Origin: Acidobacteriota bacterium
Lineage (GTDB): Bacteria; Acidobacteriota; Polarisedimenticolia; J045
Assembly: GCA_030949985.1 (NCBI GenBank)
Contig: JAUZRX010000010.1
Location: 21,148-85,147 of the forward strand
Direction: 5' to 3'
DNA: 64,000 bases
Of the stretch, positions 43,616 to 54,100 are shown piece by piece; the stretch's first letter is position 1; each line of letters begins with the position of its first letter. A model generated the notes under the pieces. That model worked only from the letters and a program-made list of their open reading frames with translations, was not told where the DNA came from and did not search any database. The position numbers and the translations under genes are program-made.

Positions 43616-45376
43616 CTACATCCTCTCGGGCACCTCGATACCCACCAGCCCCAGCAGCAGCTCGAGTTGGCGCAGCGTGAGCCTGGCCAGTGAGAGACGG
43701 GCGCCACGCAAGGCGGGGTCCGGCTCGGGGAGGATCGGGCAGTTGTTGTAGAAGCGGCTGAACTCCTGGGCCAGGTCGTAGGCGAACTCGCACAGGGCGT
43801 TGGGAGCGCGGTCGGCCCGGGCCCGGCGGATCACCTCGGGAAGCATGAACAGCCGCAGCACCAGGCTGCGCTCGCTGTCACCCAGGCCGGCCGCCGCCAC
43901 GGGGCCGGCCTCCAGCCCCCTCTCCGCAGCCTTGCGGAAGATGGACTGGATCCGCACGGCAGCATAGAGCAGGTACGGCCCGGTGCGTCCCTCGAAGCGC
44001 GTGAACTTCTCAAGGTCGAAGATGTAGTTGGACTCCCGGTCGTTGCTCAGGTCGGCGAACTTGAGCGCCGCCAGGCCCACCTTGCGTGCTACCTCCTCCC
44101 GCTCGGCGGGGTCGAGATCCCTGGCCAGCGCCCCTTCGTCGAGGCGGCGGCGGGCCTGTTCGGTGGCACTGGCGATCAATTCCGACAGACGCATCACACC
44201 CCCCTCCCGGGTCTTGAAGGGACGCCCGTCGGGGCCGTTGACCGTGCCGAACTTGATGTGCTCGAGATCCACGCCCGTCGCGATGCCGGTCTTGCGGGCG
44301 GCGCGGAAGACCTGCTCGAAGTGCAGCTCCTGGCGCTTGTCCACCACGTAGAGCATCTGGCTCGGGGCGAGCTTCTCCACCCGGTCCTCGATGGTGGCCA
44401 GGTCGGTGGCGCCATAGGTCACACCGCCATCGGCCTTGACCACGATCAACGGCGGGATCTCCCGACCCCCATCGTCGAGGTGGATCACCTCCGCTCCCTC
44501 GCTGGGAACCACGAAGCCCTCGGCACGCAATCGCTCGACCATCACGCCCAGCCGCTCGGCCACGGCGCTCTCTCCCAGCCACAGGTCGAAGTCCACGCCC
44601 AGGGCGCGGAAGTCCCGCTGGATCGCCGCCAGGGACACCTTCATGAACTGCTGCCACAAGGCCCGGTAGCCCGGCCGTCCCGCCTGGAGTTCGGCGGTGA
44701 CCTGCCGGGCCCGAGCACGCGCCGCTTCGTCTTCCTTGCAGCGGGCCGCGGCCACCGGATACAGCTCGGCCAGATCGTCCACGCTGACCGGCGGCTCGCT
44801 GGGCCACGGGCCGGTAGCCTCGGCGTCGAAGTAGGGCAGATCCGGACGGCGGTCCTGCAACTCGCAGATCAGCATGCCGATGGGCAGACCCCAGTCACCC
44901 ATGTGAATGTCCGAAACCACCTCGTCGCCAGCGAAGCGCAGCAACCGCTGCAGGCAATCGCCGACGATGCTCGAGCGCAGGTGACCGACATGCATCGCCT
45001 TGGCCACGTTGGGGCCACCGAAGTCGAGCACCACCTTCTGGGGATCGGGCACCCGGTCGCAACCGACCCGTTCATCGGCCAGAGCCGCGTCGGCCCGGCG
45101 CGCCAGTTCGTCGTCGGTGAGCTTGATATTGATGAAACCGGGCCCGGCCACCTGCACCTCGGCCAGCCCGGGAAGGCCTGTCAGGCGCTCGGCCACCTCC
45201 AGGGCGATCTCCCGCGGAGCACGCCGGGCCTGCCGGGCCGCCGCCATCGCACCGTTACACTGGAAGTGGGCCAGATCGCTGCGGCGGGAAACCTCCACCC
45301 GGCCGTAGGAGGCCTCGAGGCCGCCTTCAGCGAAGGCCTGGCCGACCATCTGGGACAGATGCTCGAGAATCGACAT
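43616..45376 (-). CDS. argS: arginyl-tRNA synthetase
   Basis: 586-residue class Ia synthetase. N-terminal additional domain to ~110; HIGH-type signature FGGPNVAKAMHVGHLRSSIVGD (~120-141); DLATIEDRVEKLAPSQMLYVVDKRQELHFEQVF; KFGTVNGPDGRPFKTREGG at the KMSKS position without a canonical KMSKS, as in many ArgS; C-terminal anticodon-binding domain with PYLLYAAVRIQSI. The ATG at 45376 starts MSILEHLSQMV. Confidence 0.96.
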   Translation of the reverse strand: MSILEHLSQMVGQAFAEGGLEASYGRVEVSRRSDLAHFQCNGAMAAARQARRAPREIALEVAERLTGLPGLAEVQVAGPGFINIKLTDDELARRADAALADERVGCDRVPDPQKVVLDFGGPNVAKAMHVGHLRSSIVGDCLQRLLRFAGDEVVSDIHMGDWGLPIGMLICELQDRRPDLPYFDAEATGPWPSEPPVSVDDLAELYPVAAARCKEDEAARARARQVTAELQAGRPGYRALWQQFMKVSLAAIQRDFRALGVDFDLWLGESAVAERLGVMVERLRAEGFVVPSEGAEVIHLDDGGREIPPLIVVKADGGVTYGATDLATIEDRVEKLAPSQMLYVVDKRQELHFEQVFRAARKTGIATGVDLEHIKFGTVNGPDGRPFKTREGGVMRLSELIASATEQARRRLDEGALARDLDPAEREEVARKVGLAALKFADLSNDRESNYIFDLEKFTRFEGRTGPYLLYAAVRIQSIFRKAAERGLEAGPVAAAGLGDSERSLVLRLFMLPEVIRRARADRAPNALCEFAYDLAQEFSRFYNNCPILPEPDPALRGARLSLARLTLRQLELLLGLVGIEVPERM

Positions 45377-45499
45377 GGGTGCAACCTACCCTCCCGACAG
45401 CGGACCCGCTCAGCCCGGCGAAGCCCGCAAATTAGCACGAAGGCCGGCCGGGCACGACCGGCGGCGGCCACGGCGGGCCGGGTGGTTTATGGTGACCCC

Positions 45500-46423
45500 A
45501 TGAAACACACCGTCCCCGAAGCGAACTCCGCCACCCTGACCGCCCTGGTCCGCACCTGGGCCGAGGTGTCCAACCGTAAGGCCCGGGAGCTGATCGAGGC
45601 CGGCGGCGTGCGCATCGGCGGCCGGGTCTGCCGCGATCCGGTCTCGCGTCCGCAAGGCGGTGCGGTGGTGGAAATCGCTGACGCCGCCCCGGCGGGTCCT
45701 CGGCCACGGCGGGCGATCACCGGGCCCGGCTTCCGGGTTCTGCACCAGGATCGCTCGCTGCTGGTGGTCGACAAGGCTCCCGGGGTGGTGGTGGTCCCCA
45801 CCGGCAAAGAAGACCCCGACGACCTGCCCCTGGTGGCGCGGGTGGCGGCGGCGCTCAAGCTGGCCGGGCACCGGGGCGACCCCCTGTGGGTCATCCACCG
45901 CATCGATCGCAGCACCTCCGGCCTGGTGCTGATGGCCCGCAACGAGAAGGCCGCCGAGACCCTGCGAGAGCAGTTTCACCGGCGCGAACCCCGCCGCGAA
46001 TACCTGGCCTGGGTCGCCGGTCATCCCGACCCGCCCTTCGCCCGCCTCGAGTGCTCCCTGGCGGAAGACCCCCACACCCACCGGGTGGAAGTCACCCCCT
46101 CACCCACCTTGGGCAGGCAGGCCGTGCTGGACTACGCGGTGCAGGCCACCAGCGACAGCCCCGATGGGCCGGCCGCCCGTGTGCTGGTCCACCTGGTCAC
46201 GGGCCGCCGCAACCAGGTCCGGGCTCTCTTCTCTCACTTCGGCTGGCCCCTGTTGGGCGACGGCTGGTACGGCGGGCCGAAACAGGCCATCACCCGCACG
46301 GCCCTCCACGCCTGGCGGCTCGAAATCGTGCACCCGGAAACCCGGCAGAAGGAGCTCTTCACCGCCCCGCTGCCCGACGACCTCACCCGCCTCGATCGCC
46401 GCCTGCGCCTGCGCCAAGGCTGA
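45500..46423 (+). CDS. RluA-family 23S rRNA/tRNA pseudouridine synthase
   Basis: 307 residues: an S4-like RNA-binding segment at the N-terminus (WAEVSNRKARELIEAGGVRIGGRVC, ~20-44), then the synthase domain. Catalytic motif WVIHRIDRSTSGLVLMARN (HRxD, ~133-151) and the C-terminal VHLVTGRRNQVRALFSHFGWPLLGD are typical of RluA/C/D. The target uridine cannot be told. Its stop abuts pgi tail to tail (1 bp between). Confidence 0.92.
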   Translation: MKHTVPEANSATLTALVRTWAEVSNRKARELIEAGGVRIGGRVCRDPVSRPQGGAVVEIADAAPAGPRPRRAITGPGFRVLHQDRSLLVVDKAPGVVVVPTGKEDPDDLPLVARVAAALKLAGHRGDPLWVIHRIDRSTSGLVLMARNEKAAETLREQFHRREPRREYLAWVAGHPDPPFARLECSLAEDPHTHRVEVTPSPTLGRQAVLDYAVQATSDSPDGPAARVLVHLVTGRRNQVRALFSHFGWPLLGDGWYGGPKQAITRTALHAWRLEIVHPETRQKELFTAPLPDDLTRLDRRLRLRQG

Positions 46424-46424
46424 C

Positions 46425-48002
46425 TCAGTCCACCGTGGAGCGGAAGCGGGGGGCCGGATGCGCCGGCACCCGCCGCACCCCCCGACCGCAGGCCGCCAGG
46501 TGCTCCAGCAGCCAGTGGGCCTCCACCGCCATCTCCGGCCGCCCTACCGCCTCGGCCCAACCGGCCGCGTCGAGTTCCCGGTCGGCGCGGGCGGCGATGT
46601 GCTCCAACAGGGCCGCCTGCAATTCGAGGACGCCGGCGGCGGCCTTCTTTCCCGCCTCGACCCCCGGCTGGTGGTAGGCGTTGATACCGATCATCCCCGC
46701 ATAGAGCCCCACGCTGCGTTCGTAGAGGGCGATCAGGGCTCCCAGAGAGAAGGCGTCGATCCGCCGCAGCACGAGGGTGATCACCCGCCGCCCGCCGTCG
46801 AGCAGGGCGCGCCGGGTGCCCAGCAGGAAGCCCAGCAGGTAATCCCCCGCGGTGGGCCCGCCCGCGTCCGCCTCCCGGGGATCCTCCAGGGTGGCGATCA
46901 GGGTCAGGAAGTAGTTGTCCAGCCCGTCTCGGAGTTGCTGCACGTAGGCGTGCTGATCGGTGGAGCCCTTGTTGCCGTAGACCGTCAGCCCCTGGCGCAC
47001 GACTCTGCCGCAGATGTCCTTCTCCTTGCCCAGTGACTCCATCACGAGTTGCTGGAGATAGCGCGCGAAGAGAGACAGGCGGTCACGGTAGGGAATGACC
47101 ACCATGTCCCGCCGGCCCCGGCCACCGGTGGCCCCATACCAGGCCATGGCCATCCGCGCCGCCGGGTTGGCCTGGGGGTCGGCACTTCGGGTCCAGCGAT
47201 CCATCTCCCTGGCGCCGGCAAGAAAGCCCTCCACGTCGTGCCCCTCGAGAGCCATCGGCAGCAGGCCCACCGCCGAGGTCTGAGAGGTGCGCCCACCCAC
47301 CCAGTCCCACATGGGAAAGGTGGCCAGCCAGCCCTCGACCCGGGCCCTGTCGGCCAGGGCGCTGCCTTCCCCGGTGACGGCCACCAGGTGCCGGGGAGGC
47401 TTCAGCCCCGCGCCCTCCAGCCGGCGCCAGGTCTCCTCGAGGCCATTGCGGGTTTCTGGAGTCCCTCCGGACTTGGAAACCACCACGACGAGCAGACGAT
47501 CGAGGTGACCCTCGAGGCGGGAGAAGACCTGCTCGAAACCCTCGGGGTCGGTGTTGTCCAGAAAGTGCATCTCCAGGGGATCGCTGCAGCGACCCAGGGC
47601 GGCGGCGGCAAGTTGCGGACCGAGAGCCGAACCGCCGATACCGACTATCAGCAGGTGGCCGAAAGGCCTCCCCGAGGGCGCCGCGACCGTCCCCTCGCGC
47701 ACCGCGGCGGCGAACTCCCGGACCTGGTGCTGGGCTTGCCGGATCGCGTTCCGCTGCTCGGCAGTGGGGGCGAGTTGGGGATCCCGCAGCCAGTAGTGGC
47801 CCACCTGGCGCCCCTCGTCCGGGTTGGCGATGGCTCCCGCTTCGAGGGCGGCCATCTCCGCCAGCGCCCGACGTGTCCTTTCCACCAGCGCGGCGTCGGG
47901 GCGCTCGGCGGCAGGCAGCCCGGAGAAATCCAGCCAGACGCCCAGTTCCTCGTGGGCCAGGCTCTGATCCAGGAAACTCTGCCAGGTCGATGCTCCGCTC
48001 AT
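46425..48002 (-). CDS. pgi: glucose-6-phosphate isomerase
   Basis: 525 residues. Sugar-isomerase motifs: LLIVGIGGSALGPQLAAAALG (~126-146), VVVVSKSGGTPETRNGLEE (~177-195), MWDWVGGRTSQTSAVGLLP (~235), VMESLGKEKDICGR, TVYGNKGSTDQHAYVQQLRDG with the catalytic His, and NAYHQPGVEAGKKAA near the C-terminus. ATG 48002 is preferred over an in-frame start 90 bp upstream because GAGG precedes it at 5 nt. Confidence 0.94.
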   Translation of the reverse strand: MSGASTWQSFLDQSLAHEELGVWLDFSGLPAAERPDAALVERTRRALAEMAALEAGAIANPDEGRQVGHYWLRDPQLAPTAEQRNAIRQAQHQVREFAAAVREGTVAAPSGRPFGHLLIVGIGGSALGPQLAAAALGRCSDPLEMHFLDNTDPEGFEQVFSRLEGHLDRLLVVVVSKSGGTPETRNGLEETWRRLEGAGLKPPRHLVAVTGEGSALADRARVEGWLATFPMWDWVGGRTSQTSAVGLLPMALEGHDVEGFLAGAREMDRWTRSADPQANPAARMAMAWYGATGGRGRRDMVVIPYRDRLSLFARYLQQLVMESLGKEKDICGRVVRQGLTVYGNKGSTDQHAYVQQLRDGLDNYFLTLIATLEDPREADAGGPTAGDYLLGFLLGTRRALLDGGRRVITLVLRRIDAFSLGALIALYERSVGLYAGMIGINAYHQPGVEAGKKAAAGVLELQAALLEHIAARADRELDAAGWAEAVGRPEMAVEAHWLLEHLAACGRGVRRVPAHPAPRFRSTVD

Positions 48003-48085
48003 GTATGCCTCGCTCGCCGCCCCATCCGGTCGGCGGGGCCAAGCATAACTGCGGGGATGGCGCGAGGGCAGCGGGATTTGCAGGC

Positions 48086-48118
48086 GAAACAAGAAGACGG
48101 CGCCCGCAGGCGCCGTCT
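48086..48118 (-). terminator. terminator of the giant FG-GAP/TSP3 gene
   Basis: Arms 48095-48104 and 48109-48118 form a 10-bp G+C-rich stem with a CGCA loop (read TGCG on the minus strand). On the minus strand it is followed by TCTTGTTTC. It begins 24 bp after the stop of the giant gene. Confidence 0.75.
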
Positions 48119-48141
48119 CCAGGACTCGCGGCCCCCGGCCC

Positions 48142-51100
48142 CTAGGGGCAGGCGGGCGGATCCGGCCGGGTCGAGCCGTTGCCGTCGTCCCCGAGGGGGC
48201 CGATGCAGGCGGCGCCGGACTGGGCCGTGCTGTCGTACCAGTAGGCCTGGCCCGCCGCGGGAGTGGTCGCGTCGGTGCCCGTCGGATTGGTCAGGCCCGT
48301 CTGCAGGCAGCTCTCGTTGTACTGCCAGGGCTGGACCACCGTCCCGCGGTAGAAGTTGTAGGTTGCCGCGCCGTTGACCGCCGCCCAGTTGAAGGTCTGC
48401 TTGTCAGACCAGGTGGAGGTCAGGCCCGTGTTGCTCAGGGCCCCCACCGAACCGTCCGTCGGCGCACAGTCCACGTCGTCGGTGAAGCCGTCCCAGTCCG
48501 AATCGTTCTGGGAAACCAGCCAGGCCTCACCGGCGGCGGTGCGGGTGCCATCGGGCCCGTCGCCGCCCAGGGCCGGCACGCTCAGCTCCAGCCCTGGAGT
48601 CGAGGCGTCGAGTTCGGTGACCGGAAGCCAGGGCTGGCCCGCCACCGAATCGTCCACGTCGGCACCGTGAATCTCCTGGGCCGGCACGATGTTGGCCAGG
48701 TCGATGATCGACGTGGTGGAAGGAATCCGGCTGCCCTCGAGCACCACCACGGCACCGGCGCCGCTGCGGGATCCGTCGGGACCGGCCATGCCCGGAGCTC
48801 CGAAGATCAGGTCCAGCCCGCCGCCGCCGTCGTAGTCCACGACAGCCAGGCTGCTGGCCAGCTGCGCACCGGCGACGGCACCGAAGAAGGAACGATCGGT
48901 GGCCTGCACCAGTTCCTGCCCGTCGATCGCCGTGTAGTCCGCACGGCCATCGATCTGCTCGGCGCCACCGGCGTCGAGACGCGCCGTGGCCCCCGGAGGC
49001 GACCCCTGGCCCGGAAGACCGATCAGCATGTCCAGAGTGCTGTCGCCGCTGAGGTCGGCCAGGGCCAGGCTCGCCCCCGCCCGGTCCGCCGGCGTGTCAC
49101 CGTAGAGCAAGAGCGTGTAGTCGCTGGCGTTGAACAGTTCGATGTTCTGGTCGCCGGCCAGGATCGTATTGGAGATCATGTAGACCTCCCCGGCATCGGC
49201 CTTGTTGTTGCCCACTCCGTCGGCGTCCGGCGCACCGACGAGCAGGTCGTCGGTGCTGTCGCCGTCGAGGTCACCGGCCACCATCGCCAGGCCCAGGTGG
49301 TCGTTGTTGTCCACGCCGCTGATGTAGTTGCTGACGCTGAAGGGATCGACCGTGGTGATGGTGTTGAGCACCTGGTCGAGCAGCAGCCAGATCTCGCCGC
49401 CGCCCGGGTTCCCGTCGAAGTTGGAAGCGGAGTTTGGAGAGGCAATCGCCAGGTCCGCCGCGCCATCGCCGTCCCAGTCCCCCGTCACCAGGTTCTCACC
49501 GAAGCGGTCGGAAGCCTGCTCACCGAAGAACAGCAGGTTCGACGAGGTGCTGGCCAGGTCCAGCGTGGCCGGCAGCGAACCACCGTAGAACACGTGGACC
49601 TGCCCCGCATCGGCGGCGGTGTTGCCGTTGCCGTCGCCACCCGGGGCCGAAGCGATGATGTCGTCGATGCCGTCGTTGTTCAGATCACCGGCTGCCAGCG
49701 CATAGCCCAACTCGTCGCCGGCATCCTGCCCGTAGATCTCCACGTCCGCCGCGGTGAGCGCCAGGTCGATGCCGGAGGCGATCGGCCCGTAGAAGACGTA
49801 GACCGCACCGCAGCCATTGCGGCCGTTGGTGGGCCCATCGGCACTCCTGGCCCCCACGGCCAGGTCCATCACGCCGTCGCCGTTGAAATCGCCGGTCACG
49901 CCGCCGCTGGCAAAGGCGTCCTGGTTTTCCTCGCCGTAGATCACCCGGCCACCGGCGGCCAGATCGATCTTCGTCGTGGTGCAGGCGTTACCGGTGCCGT
50001 CGCTGTCGGCGTCCTCCTGCCCCGGGTTGTCGATCAGCGGGCAGTTGTCGGAGCCACTGGCCACGCCGTCGCCATCCTCGTCGCTGTCACACGCGTCGCC
50101 CGTCCCATCGCCATCCACGTCGGACTGGGTCGGATTGGAAGTGTTCGGGCAGTTGTCCAGGCAGTTGTCCCGGTTGCCCGCGGCGCAGTTGTTCGTCGGC
50201 AAGTTGGCGCACGGACCGCTGTTGGGAATACCGTCCAGGTCGTCGTCACATTCGCACGCGTTCCCCACGCCGTTGTTGTTGTCGTCTTCCTGCTTGGGAT
50301 TGGAGGTGTCCGGGCAGTTGTCGCAGACGTCGCCCCAGCCGTCGCCGTCCGTATCGAGCTGATCGGGGTTGGAATCGGAGGGGCAGTTGTCGGCCAGGTT
50401 GCGGAGCTGGTCACCGTCCACATCGGAAGGCGCCACGACCCAGACCTCTCCCGCGTCGGTGCGGTCCGTCGTATCGTCCGGATCGCCGTCACCGCCTTCG
50501 GCTCCGACGATCAACTCCACCACCCCGTCCCGGTTGAGATCGGCCAGTTCGAGGTTGGTCTCTTCGTATCCCAAGGTGTCGTTGACCTCGGCACCCAGTA
50601 CCGAGGTGACGGGCTTGACCAGCGTGGTGTCCAGAGTGTCGACGATGAAGTTGTTCTTCACGTCGTTCCAGTTGTAGATGATCACTTCGCCGGCGGCATT
50701 GCGACCGCCGCCGAAGGAGCCGGCCGAAAGCGGTGCGCTGAAGAAGAGTTCCTGCACACCGTCGCCGTCCATGTCACCGATGCCCACCGCATGGCCGAAA
50801 GCGTCTGCGTTGTTCCGACCGTAGAAGATGTTGTTGGCCCGCATGTCGACAGCGTCGTTACCGGTCCAACTGGCGCCGCCAAGAACCACGTAAGCCTCGC
50901 CGGCACCGCTGCGGAGATTGTCCTTACTCGCCGCGAAAGAGACGCCGAAGAGCATGTCATCGGTGCCGTCACCATTGAGGTCGCCCACCGCGATGTCGTT
51001 GGGGAACGCGTCCTCGTTGTCAACACCGTAGACGTAGGGCTTGGTCGAACCATCGATCTCCAGGTCGAAACCGGTTCCCGAGGTGAGGGCCGAGTCGCCG

Positions 51101-54100
51101 TAGAAGAGATAGGCCTGCCCCGCACGGGTGTGGGTATTGGCCGGGCCCGAAGCGCCGCGGGCACCGATCACCAGGTCGCCCACACCATCGCCGTTGACGT
51201 CCCCACCGGCCAGCACGCGCCCGGCGCGATCCGCCTCGTCGGCGCCCCGAATCAGGTAGTCGGGATCGCCGAACTCGTACTTGGTCACCACGGGGAAGTC
51301 CGCCCCGCCGAAGGCGACGAACACGCCGCCGTAGATGATGTCGTTGGGATTCTGCGGATCGGCGTTGAGATCGACCCGGTAATTGGGCGCCCCCATGCAG
51401 ACATCGAGCTGCCCATCGCCGTTGAGGTCGGTCAGGGCCAGCGCACGCCCGAGGCTGTCACCGCCGGATCGCCCGATGAAGGTCGCGTCGGCGTTGGGCT
51501 GATTGAGGTCGGCGTCGTTGCGCAGGTCGTAGCTGCTGTTCCACGTGGTTCGACCGTAGAACACGTAGACCCGGCCACAGCCCTTGCAGCGCTCCTCGTG
51601 ATAGATGCCGGTGTTCTTGTCCAGGCTCCGGCAGCTCGCTCCGGTCCAGGAATCACCCCCGAAATCGCACTCGCCGCTCGAGGCCGCCATCACGAGGTCG
51701 TCAGTACCATCGCCGTTGACGTCACCGACCGCCAGCGCCTGCCCCAACACGTCCTCCGGCTGCTCACCGTAGAAGACCACGTCAGGGTTCTGCACCGCGT
51801 AGTCCAACTTGCCGGAAGTCACCCGTCCGAAGACCACGAAGACCGCGCCGGCCTGCGCCCGGTCGTTGGCCGCTCCATCGTCGAAGGGAGCGCTGAAAAC
51901 CAGGTCGCCGAAGCCGTCGGCGTTGAGGTCGCCGGCCGCCACCGCCCAGCCACCGTTGTCGATGATCTCGGCGGCGTAGACGACGAAGTCGTCGGTGTCG
52001 GTGGCCAGGTCCAGTTCGGTGAAGTCACAGACGTCGCCCACACCATCGCCGTCACTGTCGGCCTGGTCGGTATTCGGCGCGAACGGACAGTTGTCGTCCA
52101 CGTCGAGGATCGTGTCGTTGTCGTCGTCGTCGTCGCAAACGTTGCCCGTGCCGTCACCTTCCGAGTCCACCTGGTCGAAGTTGGCATCATTGGGGCAGTT
52201 GTCACAGGCGTCACCGAAGCCGTCGGCGTCGGTATCCACCTGGTTGGGATTGGCCGTATTGACGCAGTTGTCGCAGACGTCTCCACGACCGTCGGCGTCG
52301 GCGTCTTCCTGGCCGGGATTGTCGATCAGCCGGCAATTGTCGGAAGAGTCGGGCACCGTGTCATCGTCGTCGTCGGAGTCGCAGGCGTCGCCCTGGGTGT
52401 CCCCGTCGGTATTGATCTGGAAGCCGGAGTCGTATTCTTCCTGGGTCATGGTGCCGTCGCCGTCGGAATCGCAGAAGAGCGGATCCACGTCGCAGTCACC
52501 GTTGTTCATCCCACCGCAGTTATCGCACTCACCACCGACGTGGTCGGTGTCGGAGAAGAATCCCTTCTGCTCCGTCTGGCTCGGGTTGCAGAGATCGACG
52601 CAGTTGTCGCAGACGTCGCCGACTCCGTCGGGACCGCCGGACTCACCCGGATCCATCGTGCCGTCACCATCGGCATCGACCCACGGGCACTCGCCGGTTT
52701 CGAGGGGCGAGTCGGTATCCCGCTGGTCGGGATTGGCGTCATTCGGGCAGTTGTCGCAGACGTCACCGGCGCCATCCAGGTCGCCATCCGCCTGGTCGGT
52801 GTTGGCATCGGCCGGACAGTTGTCGCAGGCACCGCCGATGGTGTCGCCGTCCACGTCGTCCTGGTCCGGGTTCCAGGTGTTCACGCAGTTGTCACAGGCG
52901 TCACCCACCTCGTCGCCGTCGGCGTCTTCCTGGCCGGCATTCGCGACGTTCGGACAGTTGTCGCAAACATCGCCCAGGCCGTCCGAGTCGCTGTCGGTGT
53001 TCAGCCCCGGCGTGAACGGGCAGGTATCGGAGGCGTCCGAAATACCGTCGTTGTCGTCGTCGGGGTCACACGCGTCACCGCTGCCGTCCAGGTCGTGGTC
53101 TTCCTGGCCCGGATTGGGATCGTTGGGGCAGTTGTCACAGACGTCGCCAACACCGTCATCGTCCGTATCCGCCTGAGGAGTGCCCGCATCGAAGCTGCCG
53201 TTCTTCACCGTCGGACAGTTGTCGTCGCAGGTATCCGTAACGCCCGTATTGCACGGACCGGTGGAGCCGGCACCGTAGGCGTCCGGAACGAAATCGTTGT
53301 CGTCATCGTCGTCGCACGCGTCGCCGAAGCTGTCGTCGTCAGAGTTCTTCTGGTCGTGGTTGGCATCGACCGAGCAGTTGTCGCAGAAATTGCCCCACAG
53401 GTCCCCGTCGTCGTCCGCCTGCCCCGGGTTGAAGTCGAGGTAGCAGTTGTCGTAGAGATCGCGGAAACCGTCACCATCGCCGTCCCACGGAGTGACCCAC
53501 CACATGGCGCCGCCACCGGGACGTTCGCCGGCATCGGCGGTGTTGTCCGGATCCGGGTCGGGAGAAGTCGCCGAGCTGGCACCGAGCAGGATCTCCGCCA
53601 GGTTGTCGCCGTCGATGTCCGCCAGCGCCATCGAGAACCCCAGGCCGTCGGCCTGCCCCTTACCCCAGATCACCGGCCCACCGGCGTCCTTGAAGTCTTC
53701 ATCGGGAGAAGCCAGGCCCAATGTACCGTCGCCATAGCGAATCCAGGCCTCGCCGGCGCCGTTCCGGCCGTCCGCCGGCCCCGCGCCATAGGGTGCGGTG
53801 ACCACCAGGTCGGGCTGGGAGTCTCCATCCAGGTCACCCACCCCGAGAACCTCGCCGAAGCCGTCCTCGTCACCGTGACCGACGAGGGTCCAGAAGTAGT
53901 CGGCCTGGCCGAAACCCGGGTTGGCCAGGTCGAGGTCGGCCTCGAGCAGCGCGTTACCGCCCCAGACCACCGTCACCTCGCCCACGTTGTTCCGGTCGAA
54001 GGTGCCGTCGTTGTCGTCGTCCTGGTCTCCGAAAGGCACACCCATGATCAGGTCATCGGTGGAATCGCCGTTGAGATCCGCCAGCAGCAGGCTGTCACCG